This document shows, piece after piece, positions 25,489-32,966 of a stretch of 64,000 nucleotides of DNA; the stretch's first letter is position 1, and every line of letters begins with the position of its first letter. A program made the translations under genes and the position numbers. This stretch comes from Halorubrum rubrum (GTDB lineage Archaea; Halobacteriota; Halobacteria; Halobacteriales; Haloferacaceae), in the NCBI RefSeq assembly GCF_024494685.1, contig NZ_JANHDM010000003.1:1-64000 (forward strand), written 5' to 3'. Under the pieces are notes generated by a model. That model ran no database searches. It had not been told where the DNA came from and saw only the letters and a program-made list of their open reading frames with translations.

Positions 25489-25645
25489 CGATGGCGGCCT
25501 TCTCTCGTGGGATTCCACCTCCGCTTGTACTCGCTGTAGATCAACGCAAGCGTAGCTGTGTAAGCAAGTGTCCGTTAGCTGCGAGGCCGTCGTTCTGGCC
25601 GGCGTCTGGCCGGCGTCGTCCGACGGTCCGAGCGGTTCGACGGGC

Positions 25646-25664
25646 TTTATTCGCGGACGAAAAC
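25646..25664 (-). repeat. Right arm of the inverted repeat, overlapping the MCM promoter
   Basis: TTTATTCGCGGACGAAAAC is complementary to 25446-25464. Its TTTATT also lies 19-24 bases before the MCM ATG at 25670, so the arm overlaps the likely TATA box. The 181 bases between the arms contain no convincing gene. Confidence 0.95.
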
Positions 25665-25669
25665 CCACG

Positions 25670-27766
25670 ATGTCCACCACCCACGACCGACGAACGGAGA
25701 ACGAGACGCTGACCGAGACGCTGATCCGCTTCATGCGGGAGCGGTACCGCGACGAGATCGGAACGCTGGCCCAGCGGTATCCGAACGAGCAGCTGTCGCT
25801 CGTCATCGACTACGACGAGCTCTACGAGTTCGACCGCGGCCTCGCCGAGGACTGCCTCGAGAAGCCCGCGGAGATGCGCGAGTATCTCGAGGAGGCACTT
25901 CGGCTGTACGACCTCCCGGCGGACGTCGACCTCGCGAACGCCCACGTACGCGTGTCGAACCTGCCGCCCGAGCACACGTACTATCCCGGTGGGTTCAGCC
26001 CGACCGACCAGGCGGGATCCTACCGGGCGATCACGGGCGAGGTGAGCAAAGCCACCGACCAGTACTCGAAGATCGTTGAAGCGGCCTTCGAGTGCCAGCG
26101 CTGCGGAATGTTCACCTACATCCCGGAGAGCGACTCGGGATTCCAGGAACCGCACGAGTGCCAGGGGTGTGAGCGACAGGGCCCCTTCCGCGTCAACATC
26201 GACCAGTCTGAGTTCATCGACGCCCAACAGTTCCGGCTCACGACGCCGCCGGAGATCGCGGAGGGCGGCGGCACCGAGATCGACGTCTTCGTTGAGGACG
26301 ACCTCGCCGATGTCGTTACCGCGGGCGATCGCGTCACCGTCGCCGGGACGATTCACCTCGATCAGCAGACGCAGGGCAACCAGAAGACGGGGAAGTTCGA
26401 GCCGTACGTCGACGCCGGTGCGCTCGCCGTCGACGAGACGGACCACACCGAGGTCGACACCACGCCCGAGGAGCGCGAGCGCATCCAGGAGCTCGCCGCC
26501 GGCGAGGAGGGTGACCCACTCGATCTCGCAGCGGCCTCACTCGCACCGAAGATCCACGGTTACGACGACATCAAGCGCGCGCTGATCCTCGCGATGGTCG
26601 GCGGCTCCAAAACGGTGTACGGACCCGACGACCACGACCGCGGCGAGTTCCACGTCCTGCTGCTGGGTGACCCCGGAACGGCGAAGTCGAAGCTGATCGA
26701 CCGCGTCGAGGACCTCGGCTGGCGGTCGGTCGGCGTCTCGGGGAAGGGCGCGACCGTCGCGGGCGTCACCGCGAGCGCCGTCCAGGACGACTTCGGCGAC
26801 GGCGGGTCCGCCCTCGAGGCCGGCGCGTTCGTGAAGGCGCACAAGGGCGCGGTGTGTATCGACGAGCTCGACGACATGCCGGCGGACGTCCGCGCGGCGA
26901 TGCTCGATCCGATGAGCAAACAGAAGATCCACGTCAACAAGTGGGGGATCAACGCCACGCTCCGGACGGAGACGGCGGTCGTCGCGGCCGGCAACCCGAA
27001 GTACGGCCGGTTCGACCCGTACGAACCCGTCCAGGAGCAGTTCGACCTCGAGAGCAACCTCCTCTCGCGGTTCGACCTGGTGTTCACGCTCACCGACCAG
27101 CCCGAGCCCGACCGAGACAGCGACATCACGAGCCACATCCTCGATGCTCGGGATGCGGCCAAGCGGCAGATGGCCGGGCTCGACGTCGACGACGAGATCG
27201 CCGAGACCATCGCGACGCCGGTCGACCGCGACCTGCTCCGGAAGTGGATCGCCCTCGCCAAACAGCAGCCTGAGCCGGTGTTCGCGAACGACGAGGTGAA
27301 AGCGTGGCTCGAGGAGAGTTTCACGAACCTCCGCGGGATGAACGGCTACGACAACGAGTCGCCCGTGCCGGTGACGTTCCGGAAGCTCGAGGGGATCGTT
27401 CGGATCGCGGAGGCGGCCGCGAAGTTCGAGTTCTCCGAGACGATCGAGATGGAGCACGTCGAGTTCGCGACGAACGCGGTCGGCCAGTCGATGAAGGACT
27501 ACGGCATCGATGAGGACGGCACCTACGACGCCGACGTCCAGGAGACGGGCACGTCGAAGAGCCAGCAGCAGAAGATGAAGATCCTCGGAGCAGTCATCGA
27601 GGAGCTCCAGCCCGACGGGACAGGCGGCGCCGAGACTGAGGCAGTCGTCGAGAAGCTCGAGGAGGAAGGCATCGACACCGGCTGGGGGCTGATCGACAAG
27701 GCGAAAGAGCAAGGTCTCGCCTACGAGCCGCAGGGAGAGGGCATCCGCTGGGTCGGGGGTGCGTAA
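25670..27766 (+). CDS. mcm: Proviral MCM replicative helicase
   Basis: A 698-residue AAA+ helicase that unwinds viral DNA. The N-terminal domain has a zinc site (CQRC 142-145, CQGC 164-167) and an OB fold. Walker A is GDPGTAKS (333-340), Walker B is CIDELDD (396-402) and the arginine finger region is SRFDL (466-470). The C-terminal winged helix is residues 620-698. The ATG at 25670 has a TTTATT element upstream and aligns with the family. It is divergent from host MCMs in linkers, as other proviral MCMs are. It is the only replication enzyme visible; a polymerase and primase would come from the host. Confidence 0.93.
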   Translation: MSTTHDRRTENETLTETLIRFMRERYRDEIGTLAQRYPNEQLSLVIDYDELYEFDRGLAEDCLEKPAEMREYLEEALRLYDLPADVDLANAHVRVSNLPPEHTYYPGGFSPTDQAGSYRAITGEVSKATDQYSKIVEAAFECQRCGMFTYIPESDSGFQEPHECQGCERQGPFRVNIDQSEFIDAQQFRLTTPPEIAEGGGTEIDVFVEDDLADVVTAGDRVTVAGTIHLDQQTQGNQKTGKFEPYVDAGALAVDETDHTEVDTTPEERERIQELAAGEEGDPLDLAAASLAPKIHGYDDIKRALILAMVGGSKTVYGPDDHDRGEFHVLLLGDPGTAKSKLIDRVEDLGWRSVGVSGKGATVAGVTASAVQDDFGDGGSALEAGAFVKAHKGAVCIDELDDMPADVRAAMLDPMSKQKIHVNKWGINATLRTETAVVAAGNPKYGRFDPYEPVQEQFDLESNLLSRFDLVFTLTDQPEPDRDSDITSHILDARDAAKRQMAGLDVDDEIAETIATPVDRDLLRKWIALAKQQPEPVFANDEVKAWLEESFTNLRGMNGYDNESPVPVTFRKLEGIVRIAEAAAKFEFSETIEMEHVEFATNAVGQSMKDYGIDEDGTYDADVQETGTSKSQQQKMKILGAVIEELQPDGTGGAETEAVVEKLEEEGIDTGWGLIDKAKEQGLAYEPQGEGIRWVGGA

Positions 27767-27768
27767 CC

Positions 27769-28221
27769 ATGCCCTCGGACACTCAACCCGCCCAGACGGG
27801 CGACGCGATCCCGAACCCGATGCCGGAGTCCGCGGCGAAGCACGCCGAGAACCCGGCGCGGTTCCTCGTCGACGAACTCCACATCGACACCGGCGACGGC
27901 ACCACCGGAGAACTGATCCTCGCACGGATCCGTGGGATCCAGACGGTCGAGCTGTGTCGGTTCTGGCTCGGCGTCGAACGGTGGCTCGCTCGCGTGCAGG
28001 ATCGTGAGCCGCGGGACGACGTCGTCGACGCCCTCGAGGAGCGCGAGGAAACCCTCCGGAAGCGAGGTGAAGGGCTCGCGCAGGCCGGGCTCACCCCGGA
28101 GGAGCGTCGCGAACGCGCTGCCGAGCGCGACAGCGAGTCCGTGGCGGTGCTCCTGGACGAGGACGGAGAGGAGCGGCCGTGGTCATCACAGCGTGGTGCT
28201 GTCGTGGGGGCGAGTCGATGA
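27769..28221 (+). CDS. Provirus hypothetical protein
   Basis: A 150-residue acidic protein starting 2 bases after the MCM stop. A helical core (LARIRGIQTVELCRFWLGVE, RWLARVQDREPRDDVVDALE) is followed by a charged coiled-coil-like stretch (EREETLRKRGEGLAQAGLTP). No family is recognised. Tight linkage to MCM suggests a replication accessory role. Its stop overlaps the next start (ATGA). Confidence 0.65.
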   Translation: MPSDTQPAQTGDAIPNPMPESAAKHAENPARFLVDELHIDTGDGTTGELILARIRGIQTVELCRFWLGVERWLARVQDREPRDDVVDALEEREETLRKRGEGLAQAGLTPEERRERAAERDSESVAVLLDEDGEERPWSSQRGAVVGASR

Positions 28222-28682
28222 CAGGCCGCCAGCCTAAGATCCCGGAAGAGTACCCTGGCGTCGCACAGAGCGACCGGGGAGAGAAGGTCACCGACATCGA
28301 CACGACGCAACTCGACGGCGGTGAATCCCTACTCCGTGTGTGGACCACCGAGCGTGACGAGCCGCTCGAACTTGCGCTCACGCCGACGCAGGTGCGACAG
28401 TGGGACGCGCTGTTCAACATCGAAGCGTGGCGGGTCGATGTCGGCCTGATCCGTGACCGACCGGATCTCGACGATACTGTCTTTGTGAGCACGATCGGGA
28501 AGTCGTTCCACGATCCGCGAGCCGAGTCGTGCGCGGCGGTCAACGCGTACGACACCGCGATCGACCACGAGACTACCGTCGCCGAGGCCGTCGATGACGG
28601 CTACCGACCCTGTCGGCACTGCTACGAGATGGACGACTGGAGCCCTGACGAGCTCATAAACGAGGTGCGTTTCCGTGAGTGA
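28218..28682 (+). CDS. Provirus protein with a C-terminal metal-binding motif
   Basis: A 154-residue protein. The N-terminal half is beta-rich (SLLRVWTTERDEPLELALTP). The C-terminal half has His/Cys positions in SFHDPRAESCAAVN and GYRPCRHCYEMDD, resembling the Ada-like treble-clef metal site (H-x4-5-C ... CxxC). A DNA-binding role is possible. The ATG at 28218 overlaps the previous TGA; an upstream ATG at 28179 would lie inside the preceding gene. Confidence 0.65.
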   Translation: MTGRQPKIPEEYPGVAQSDRGEKVTDIDTTQLDGGESLLRVWTTERDEPLELALTPTQVRQWDALFNIEAWRVDVGLIRDRPDLDDTVFVSTIGKSFHDPRAESCAAVNAYDTAIDHETTVAEAVDDGYRPCRHCYEMDDWSPDELINEVRFRE

Positions 28683-28785
28683 TACCGAGCGCAAGGTCGC
28701 GTACCTCGCCAAGAAGTGGCGGATCCCTCGAGAGGAGGCGCGCCGCCTGCTCAACATCCAGCGTGCGGAGGGCAACGATGACTGA
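28675..28785 (+). CDS. Very small provirus protein
   Basis: A 36-residue ORF with a GTG start (VSDTERKVAYLAKKWRIPRE) that overlaps the previous stop and whose stop overlaps the next ATG (ATGACTGA). It looks like a single helix-turn-helix (YLAKKWRIPREEARRLLNIQ), reminiscent of small ribbon or HTH viral regulators. Spacing in the operon supports it; there is no homologue knowledge. Confidence 0.5.
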   Translation: MSDTERKVAYLAKKWRIPREEARRLLNIQRAEGNDD

Positions 28786-29077
28786 ACCCTGTCCGAACTG
28801 CGAGACGGACCTCCTCGTCGGGGGCGGACAGGGTCCGTACTACCGCTGGCAGTGTCACGGATGTGGCGAGCAGTTCGGCGCGGTCGACACCGAGCCGATC
28901 GCCTACGACGACGTCGACGAGTGGTACGAGTCGGCCTCTCCGGATGGGGTGCGCCTCCACACCGAACGCGGCTGTATCCCTGTGGACAGGCCTGTCGTTA
29001 CCCACACGCCCGAGGAAGCGGAGGACTCGCGTCACGGTCGCTGTATCACGTGCGGCCACGAGGTGGTCGAGTCGTGA
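28778..29077 (+). CDS. Provirus zinc-finger protein
   Basis: A 99-residue protein with two metal sites: N-terminal CPNC...CHGC (MTEPCPNCETDLLVGGGQGP; YYRWQCHGCGEQFGA) and a C-terminal pair with histidines (LHTERGCIPVDRPVVTH; RCITCGHEVVES). The C-terminal part resembles a histidine/cysteine treble clef. Function unknown, probably nucleic-acid binding. Confidence 0.65.
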   Translation: MTEPCPNCETDLLVGGGQGPYYRWQCHGCGEQFGAVDTEPIAYDDVDEWYESASPDGVRLHTERGCIPVDRPVVTHTPEEAEDSRHGRCITCGHEVVES

Positions 29078-29340
29078 GTGAGACCGTCGACGTCGCAGAC
29101 CTCCCCCGGTCCAAGCGCGAACACCTCGCCGAACTCCCGCCGACGGCGACCGTCGTCTACCTCCACCTCCGCAACGAAGGCGGGCCACGGACGCTTCGGC
29201 AGATCGCCTACGAGACGGTCCGTCCACGCAAGTCAGTCCACCGCGCCCTCCGAAAACTCCACGACGAAGACCTCGTCACGTGCTCGCCACGCCACACCGA
29301 GCCGCCGGCCTCAGAATGGACGATCGCCGGGATGTCATAA
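29074..29340 (+). CDS. Provirus winged-helix DNA-binding protein
   Basis: An 88-residue single wHTH domain: a helix with ATVVYLHLRNEGGPRTLRQI, then AYETVRPRKSVHRALRKLHD as the recognition helix and wing (DLVTCSPRH). It resembles MarR/TrmB-type haloarchaeal regulators. The start is GTG at 29074, overlapping the previous TGA. A role in controlling viral transcription is likely. Confidence 0.68.
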   Translation: MSETVDVADLPRSKREHLAELPPTATVVYLHLRNEGGPRTLRQIAYETVRPRKSVHRALRKLHDEDLVTCSPRHTEPPASEWTIAGMS

Positions 29341-29498
29341 TGACACAGTACGGTCGATATAAGCGTTGGGCCAAGCAACACACGGGTGACGACAGCCCGG
29401 CGACGGGTGACCTCACGCCTCGCACGCGGAGGTCGATACGACAGGGCCGGAGAGACGGTCGCCCTGGACCCTTCTGTACGTTGATAGCGCATGAGTAG
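29340..29498 (+). CDS. Small basic provirus protein
   Basis: A 52-residue Arg-rich protein (MTQYGRYKRWAKQHTGDDSP; TPRTRRSIRQGRRDGR). The ATG uses the last A of the previous stop TAA. Unusually basic for a halophile, so nucleic-acid contact is likely. Unknown family. Confidence 0.45.
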   Translation: MTQYGRYKRWAKQHTGDDSPATGDLTPRTRRSIRQGRRDGRPGPFCTLIAHE

Positions 29499-29592
29499 TT
29501 ATTACACCCACAACCAGGCTGGTGAGCGGACAGAGTGGTGCCCTCACTGCCAGCGGCACGTTCGAAGACCTCACCTACAACACGATGCCTGA
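29491..29592 (+). CDS. Mini zinc-finger ORF
   Basis: A 33-residue ORF (MSSYYTHNQAGERTEWCPHC, ending QRHVRRPHLQHDA) with one CxxC and several histidines. It overlaps the preceding and following genes by eight bases each, in keeping with this operon. Too short for certainty. Confidence 0.4.
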   Translation: MSSYYTHNQAGERTEWCPHCQRHVRRPHLQHDA

Positions 29593-30157
29593 GCAACCCG
29601 CCTATCACGAGCACGTCCTGGACGCCTCGGACGTGTGCCTGAGCTGCCACCGCATCGTCCGCGTCGAGCGGCAGGACCCGACACGCGGCGGGCTCACCCG
29701 CGAGTACGAGACGCACCACGAGCGCCATCGCGACCACACCGTGATCGACTATGGACCTGCCGACTCGGTTGGCGACCAGCAGGGGACGTTCTGTGAGCGC
29801 TGCGGAACCGAGTCACCCTGGGACCGTTACTGGGACGACCACCGGACTGACACCCACGAGATCGCGACGGCTTTCGGCTGGCTCGACGACGTCGACGACC
29901 CCGCGACGACCCCGTGCCAGGAGCGCGAAGTCTCCACGGCGAAGTTCCGCGAGCTGCTCAAGGCGACCATCCGCACGCTCGAGGAGAAGGGCGTCACTCT
30001 CGACCGGCAGACGCTCGCTCGGGAGGCGCTGGATCGCCGTCGCGACGGCGAGCACGTCGACGACTGTCTCGGCGAGGCGACCGGGGCCGCGATCACCAGG
30101 GCCGTCATCCGGAGTGATGCCGACCGGACTGACGCCCGGCGCGAGGTGCCGGCATGA
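29585..30157 (+). CDS. Provirus protein with two cysteine pairs
   Basis: A 190-residue protein from the ATG at 29585 (MPEQPAYHEHVLDASDVCLS). CLSCHR and FCERCGTESPW can form a zinc ribbon in the N-terminal 85 residues. The C-terminal part is helical (TAKFRELLKATIRTLEEKGV, LDRQTLAREALDRRRDGEHV). The role is unknown. Its TGA overlaps the next ATG. Confidence 0.6.
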   Translation: MPEQPAYHEHVLDASDVCLSCHRIVRVERQDPTRGGLTREYETHHERHRDHTVIDYGPADSVGDQQGTFCERCGTESPWDRYWDDHRTDTHEIATAFGWLDDVDDPATTPCQEREVSTAKFRELLKATIRTLEEKGVTLDRQTLAREALDRRRDGEHVDDCLGEATGAAITRAVIRSDADRTDARREVPA

Positions 30158-30333
30158 GCACGTCGCAGTACGACCGCGTGACCTTCGACTTCGCCGGTCG
30201 AGAGCTCGTCGGCGACGTCATCGACTATCTCGCCGCCGGTGACGTCTCCGGGCCTGATGGCTTCCTGGTTGTCGACGTCGACGGACAGACGTACCGCGTC
30301 GAAGAGTCGAACGCAGAGCGGCTGGATCGATAG
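30154..30333 (+). CDS. Small provirus protein ending inside tRNA-Phe
   Basis: A 59-residue acidic beta-rich protein (MSTSQYDRVTFDFAGRELVG; DGFLVVDVDGQTYRVEESNA). It starts with an ATGA overlap. The last three sense codons and the TAG stop lie in the acceptor stem and positions 8-10 of the tRNA gene that begins at 30324. Function unknown. Confidence 0.6.
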   Translation: MSTSQYDRVTFDFAGRELVGDVIDYLAAGDVSGPDGFLVVDVDGQTYRVEESNAERLDR

Positions 30334-30395
30334 CTCAGTGGGAGAGCACGACCCTGAAACGGTCGCGTGCCTCGGTTCGAATCCGAGTCGATCCA
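30324..30395 (+). tRNA. Provirus-encoded tRNA-Phe(GAA)
   Basis: A complete 72-base cloverleaf. The acceptor GGATCGA pairs with TCGATCC with discriminator A. The D arm is GCTC/AGTGGGA/GAGC, the anticodon arm CGACC/CTGAAAC/GGTCG with anticodon GAA, the variable loop CGTGC and the T arm CTCGG/TTCGAAT/CCGAG. All stems are perfect and invariant T8, T33 and TTC are present. Loop position 38 is C rather than the common A. It overlaps the 3' end of the preceding ORF. Confidence 0.92.
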
Positions 30396-30715
30396 TCTCC
30401 CGACGGCGCGATCTCCCGGCTTTTCTCCGGAAGGTCAGGTCAGCGCCCGAGGGAGCGTACTGACCCACGAGCGGCCGGCAGCCACGAGACGGCACCGTGA
30501 CATGCTCGTCCGAACGCGAGGAGATTCACGTCGATCGTTCCATATCGGCTTAAAACTGCCAAGTCCGGTCGCCTTGCTGTGCCCGTGGTCGGGTGACGAG
30601 CGCGCCTATTGGGAGTGGCGAGACCCAAGCCCTCTACGGCGCTACCTCGTCGGCGGTTCGAAACCGCCCGCAGCGTTTCGAGACGCACTGACAGACCCCA
30701 CCGCTTCCACTCCAG
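30396..30715 (+). other. Gene-free interval with a TATA box and a tRNA-like fold
   Basis: No believable protein gene is seen in these 320 bases. A TATA-like CTTAAAAC is at about 30549-30556. From 30575 to 30675 the bases can form an acceptor (TGCTGTG/CGCAGCG with two G-T pairs), a weak D arm, an anticodon stem AGCGC/GCGCT with a 35-base loop and a perfect T arm (GGCGG/TTCGAAA/CCGCC). It may be an intron-bearing or decayed tRNA, or an RNA leader for the next gene. Confidence 0.4.
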
Positions 30716-32179
30716 ATGGACGACAACACCCCTGAGTTCACAGAGCGGCAACGCGAGTTGATCGCGATGCTCCCGGCGACGACGTCGGAGATCGCCGAGG
30801 AGTTCGACGTCGCGCCGACCACAGTAGAGAGCCACCGAAACGCGCTCAAGGACAAGGGCGTCCCGCTGGAGTACGACCGCGAGACGAACGAGTGGTACGT
30901 CGACGGCTCGCCCGGGTGGCAGGCGATGGCCACCGAAGAAGACCCGGAGGGCACCAACGAGGTGGATCTCCCCGACCTCGAGGACGTCGACGTCGATCCC
31001 GAGGCGGAGGCAAACCCGAACGACCTAACCGACCGCGAGCGGGTCGTCGTCTCCGAGCTGGAGACGGGCGCCACGGTCGACGAACTCGCGGAGCGGCTCG
31101 ACGAGCGCGAGTCGATCGTCACGGAGCACATCCGCGACCTGAAGCGGTCGGGATGGCACGTCTATATCGACGAGTCAGCGGAGATGGTCGCCATCGAGGG
31201 CGACCAGCCGCTCCGGTCGTCGGAGCACAAAGGCACGCGGACGCGGAAAGCGAACCGCTGGTGGGAACTCCGGCACAACGAGCTCGTCCGCGAGTTCCGC
31301 GGGCTGGAGACACCAGAAGCGAAGTATCACGACACGTCGGGCGAGGAGGACTGGGTGACTCACGTCACGGACCTCCACGCCGGCGACCTCGTCCGTGACG
31401 ACGACGGCGAAGTCGTATACTCGACGGAGTCGATCCCCGACATCGTCGACTACATCACGTCGCAGTCGCTCGGGCTCGCGGAGAAGCACGCGAGCACGTA
31501 CGAGACCGCCCACCTGCTGTGGGGCGGCGACATGGTCACGAACGAGGGCATCTACGAGGGGCAGTGGGAAGATCTCGACGCGTGGCTCGACGAACAGCAC
31601 GAGAGCCTCATCGACCCACTCGTTCGGCAGATCAAGGCGTTCGCCGAGCGATTCCCCCACGTGGATGTCGTCTGCCAGGTGGGAAACCACGGCAAGAGCC
31701 GTGCGAGCGGGACGTCGTCGCAGGCGAATGCGGACCTCATCTTGTACAAGTCGATCCGGAACGTCATCGCGCAGCTCCAGGACCACGCGGACATCCTCGA
31801 TAACGTGTCCTTCGACATCGGCGAGGCGCGGGCGTACAAGAACTTCGAGATGCGCGGCGGGGAGATCGCGGGCCACCTTCGACACGGCCAGCACCGACGG
31901 CCGCAGGCGGAGACGTCGGCGCGCGACAAGGAGTGGACGAAGACGCTGCTCGACCACGACTTCGACGTCGCGTACATGGGCCACTATCACGTCAGCGGGC
32001 GCATCCCGTGGGACGGCCCGCCGATCCTCGCGAGTCCGAGTCCAAAGCCCGCCGGCGAGTTCGTCGAGGCGATCGGCGCGCGGACGCCGTCGGAGCACCA
32101 GGGCGTCGCGACAGCACACGGAGTGAGCGACGACGGCGTGACTGGAGTGTTCCCGATCGACATGAGGAAGTACGCATGA
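30716..32179 (+). CDS. Metallophosphoesterase with N-terminal HTH domains (provirus)
   Basis: A 487-residue protein. Residues 5-50 and 103-150 are two helix-turn-helix units (ATTSEIAEEFDVAPTTVESH; ATVDELAERLDERESIVTEH). Residues about 212-480 are a calcineurin-like phosphoesterase with metal ligands in VTDLHAGD (Asp219, His221), WGGDMV (Asp272), VGNHGKSR (Asn324, His325) and YMGHYHVSG. It should hydrolyse a phosphodiester, probably nucleic acid. The HTH modules could target DNA. It is the last large early gene before the structural block. Confidence 0.85.
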   Translation: MDDNTPEFTERQRELIAMLPATTSEIAEEFDVAPTTVESHRNALKDKGVPLEYDRETNEWYVDGSPGWQAMATEEDPEGTNEVDLPDLEDVDVDPEAEANPNDLTDRERVVVSELETGATVDELAERLDERESIVTEHIRDLKRSGWHVYIDESAEMVAIEGDQPLRSSEHKGTRTRKANRWWELRHNELVREFRGLETPEAKYHDTSGEEDWVTHVTDLHAGDLVRDDDGEVVYSTESIPDIVDYITSQSLGLAEKHASTYETAHLLWGGDMVTNEGIYEGQWEDLDAWLDEQHESLIDPLVRQIKAFAERFPHVDVVCQVGNHGKSRASGTSSQANADLILYKSIRNVIAQLQDHADILDNVSFDIGEARAYKNFEMRGGEIAGHLRHGQHRRPQAETSARDKEWTKTLLDHDFDVAYMGHYHVSGRIPWDGPPILASPSPKPAGEFVEAIGARTPSEHQGVATAHGVSDDGVTGVFPIDMRKYA

Positions 32180-32346
32180 TGCACCAGAACCCAACCGCCT
32201 CGAGACAGTTCGATACTCCATCCGTCTCAGTGATGGCCGTCGACGGTGTCGGTGATGCCCCCGACCGACTCGCCTTCTACGATGGCACCTCGACGCGGTC
32301 GTGGCTCTCGATGGACGATCCGCTCGACCTCCGCGACTACCGCTAG
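32176..32346 (+). CDS. Small provirus protein
   Basis: A 56-residue ORF starting ATGATG over the previous TGA (MMHQNPTASRQFDTPSVSVM; LSMDDPLDLRDYR). No motif. Accepted on the ATGA coupling and codon usage. Confidence 0.45.
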   Translation: MMHQNPTASRQFDTPSVSVMAVDGVGDAPDRLAFYDGTSTRSWLSMDDPLDLRDYR

Positions 32347-32350
32347 GACC

Positions 32351-32473
32351 ATGAGTACCCGACCGAACCCACCACGACCGTCGACGTACCGCCCGGACCG
32401 CTGCTCGGAGTGTGGCTGCCTGTTCAGTTCCGAGAACCCATGCGACTGCCAGCCCTTGATGGATGTCTCATGA
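32351..32473 (+). CDS. Mini zinc-finger protein
   Basis: A 40-residue ORF with RCSECGCLFSSENPCDCQPL, giving five cysteines suited to one zinc site. It overlaps the next ATG (ATGA). Confidence 0.5.
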   Translation: MSTRPNPPRPSTYRPDRCSECGCLFSSENPCDCQPLMDVS

Positions 32474-32784
32474 GCGTCCCGCAACCTGCCCGGCCGTGGT
32501 ACTGCCGCGATCGGTTCGTCGACGAGTACAAGACCACGCTCAAAGAGGACGATGAGAAGCTACCGATGCTGAAGACGCTGAAGATCCTCCGGTCGATCAT
32601 CGTCAACGTCGGCATCTTCGGGATCGGTGGGTACGGGATGTACATCGGGAACGACCCGACGCTTCTTGCCGTCGCGACGCTCGCCGTCGCCGGCGCCTAC
32701 AACGGGCTCGAACTCGGCGACTACCTCGCTCTCGTCCAGGCGTACAACGAGATTCAGACCGAGAGCAGCGACGGCGAGGACTGA
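32470..32784 (+). CDS. Small membrane protein, holin-like in topology
   Basis: A 104-residue protein with a basic N-terminal region (TLKEDDEKLPMLKTLKILRS) and two hydrophobic helices (IIVNVGIFGIGGYGMYIG; LLAVATLAVAGAYNGLELGD) in a hairpin, both ends inside. The size and topology fit a holin or a membrane-remodelling viral protein, but no endolysin is adjacent and the role is not shown. The ATG overlaps the previous stop. Confidence 0.6.
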   Translation: MSVPQPARPWYCRDRFVDEYKTTLKEDDEKLPMLKTLKILRSIIVNVGIFGIGGYGMYIGNDPTLLAVATLAVAGAYNGLELGDYLALVQAYNEIQTESSDGED

Positions 32785-32945
32785 TGCCGACCTGCGAGGA
32801 GTGCGGTGACGAGCTCCAAGAGACGAACCCCGGCGGCCGGTACCGAGACAAGTGTATGGACTGTATCGAGGAAATCGCCGAGGACATCCCGAGCCACCGC
32901 GAGCAGTGTGACGACCCTGACTGCTTGACCTGTACTACACCATGA
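32784..32945 (+). CDS. Mini zinc-finger protein
   Basis: A 53-residue ORF (MPTCEECGDELQETNPGGRY; KCMDCIEEIAED; QCDDPDCLTCTTP). Two N-terminal CxxC pairs form a zinc ribbon. Its ATG shares a base with the preceding TGA. Confidence 0.55.
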   Translation: MPTCEECGDELQETNPGGRYRDKCMDCIEEIAEDIPSHREQCDDPDCLTCTTP

Positions 32946-32966
32946 CCGAGGGCCTCGAGTAACCCC

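Noticed and set aside
30367-30735. 122-codon ORF over the tRNA-Phe downstream interval
   Set aside because: It begins inside the tRNA, has haloarchaeal-atypical composition (Arg/Ser/Pro) and overlaps the phosphoesterase start; likely chance.
32942-32962. Six-codon ORF (MTEGLE) before the zincin gene
   Set aside because: Too short; probably a by-product of the previous stop and not a gene.
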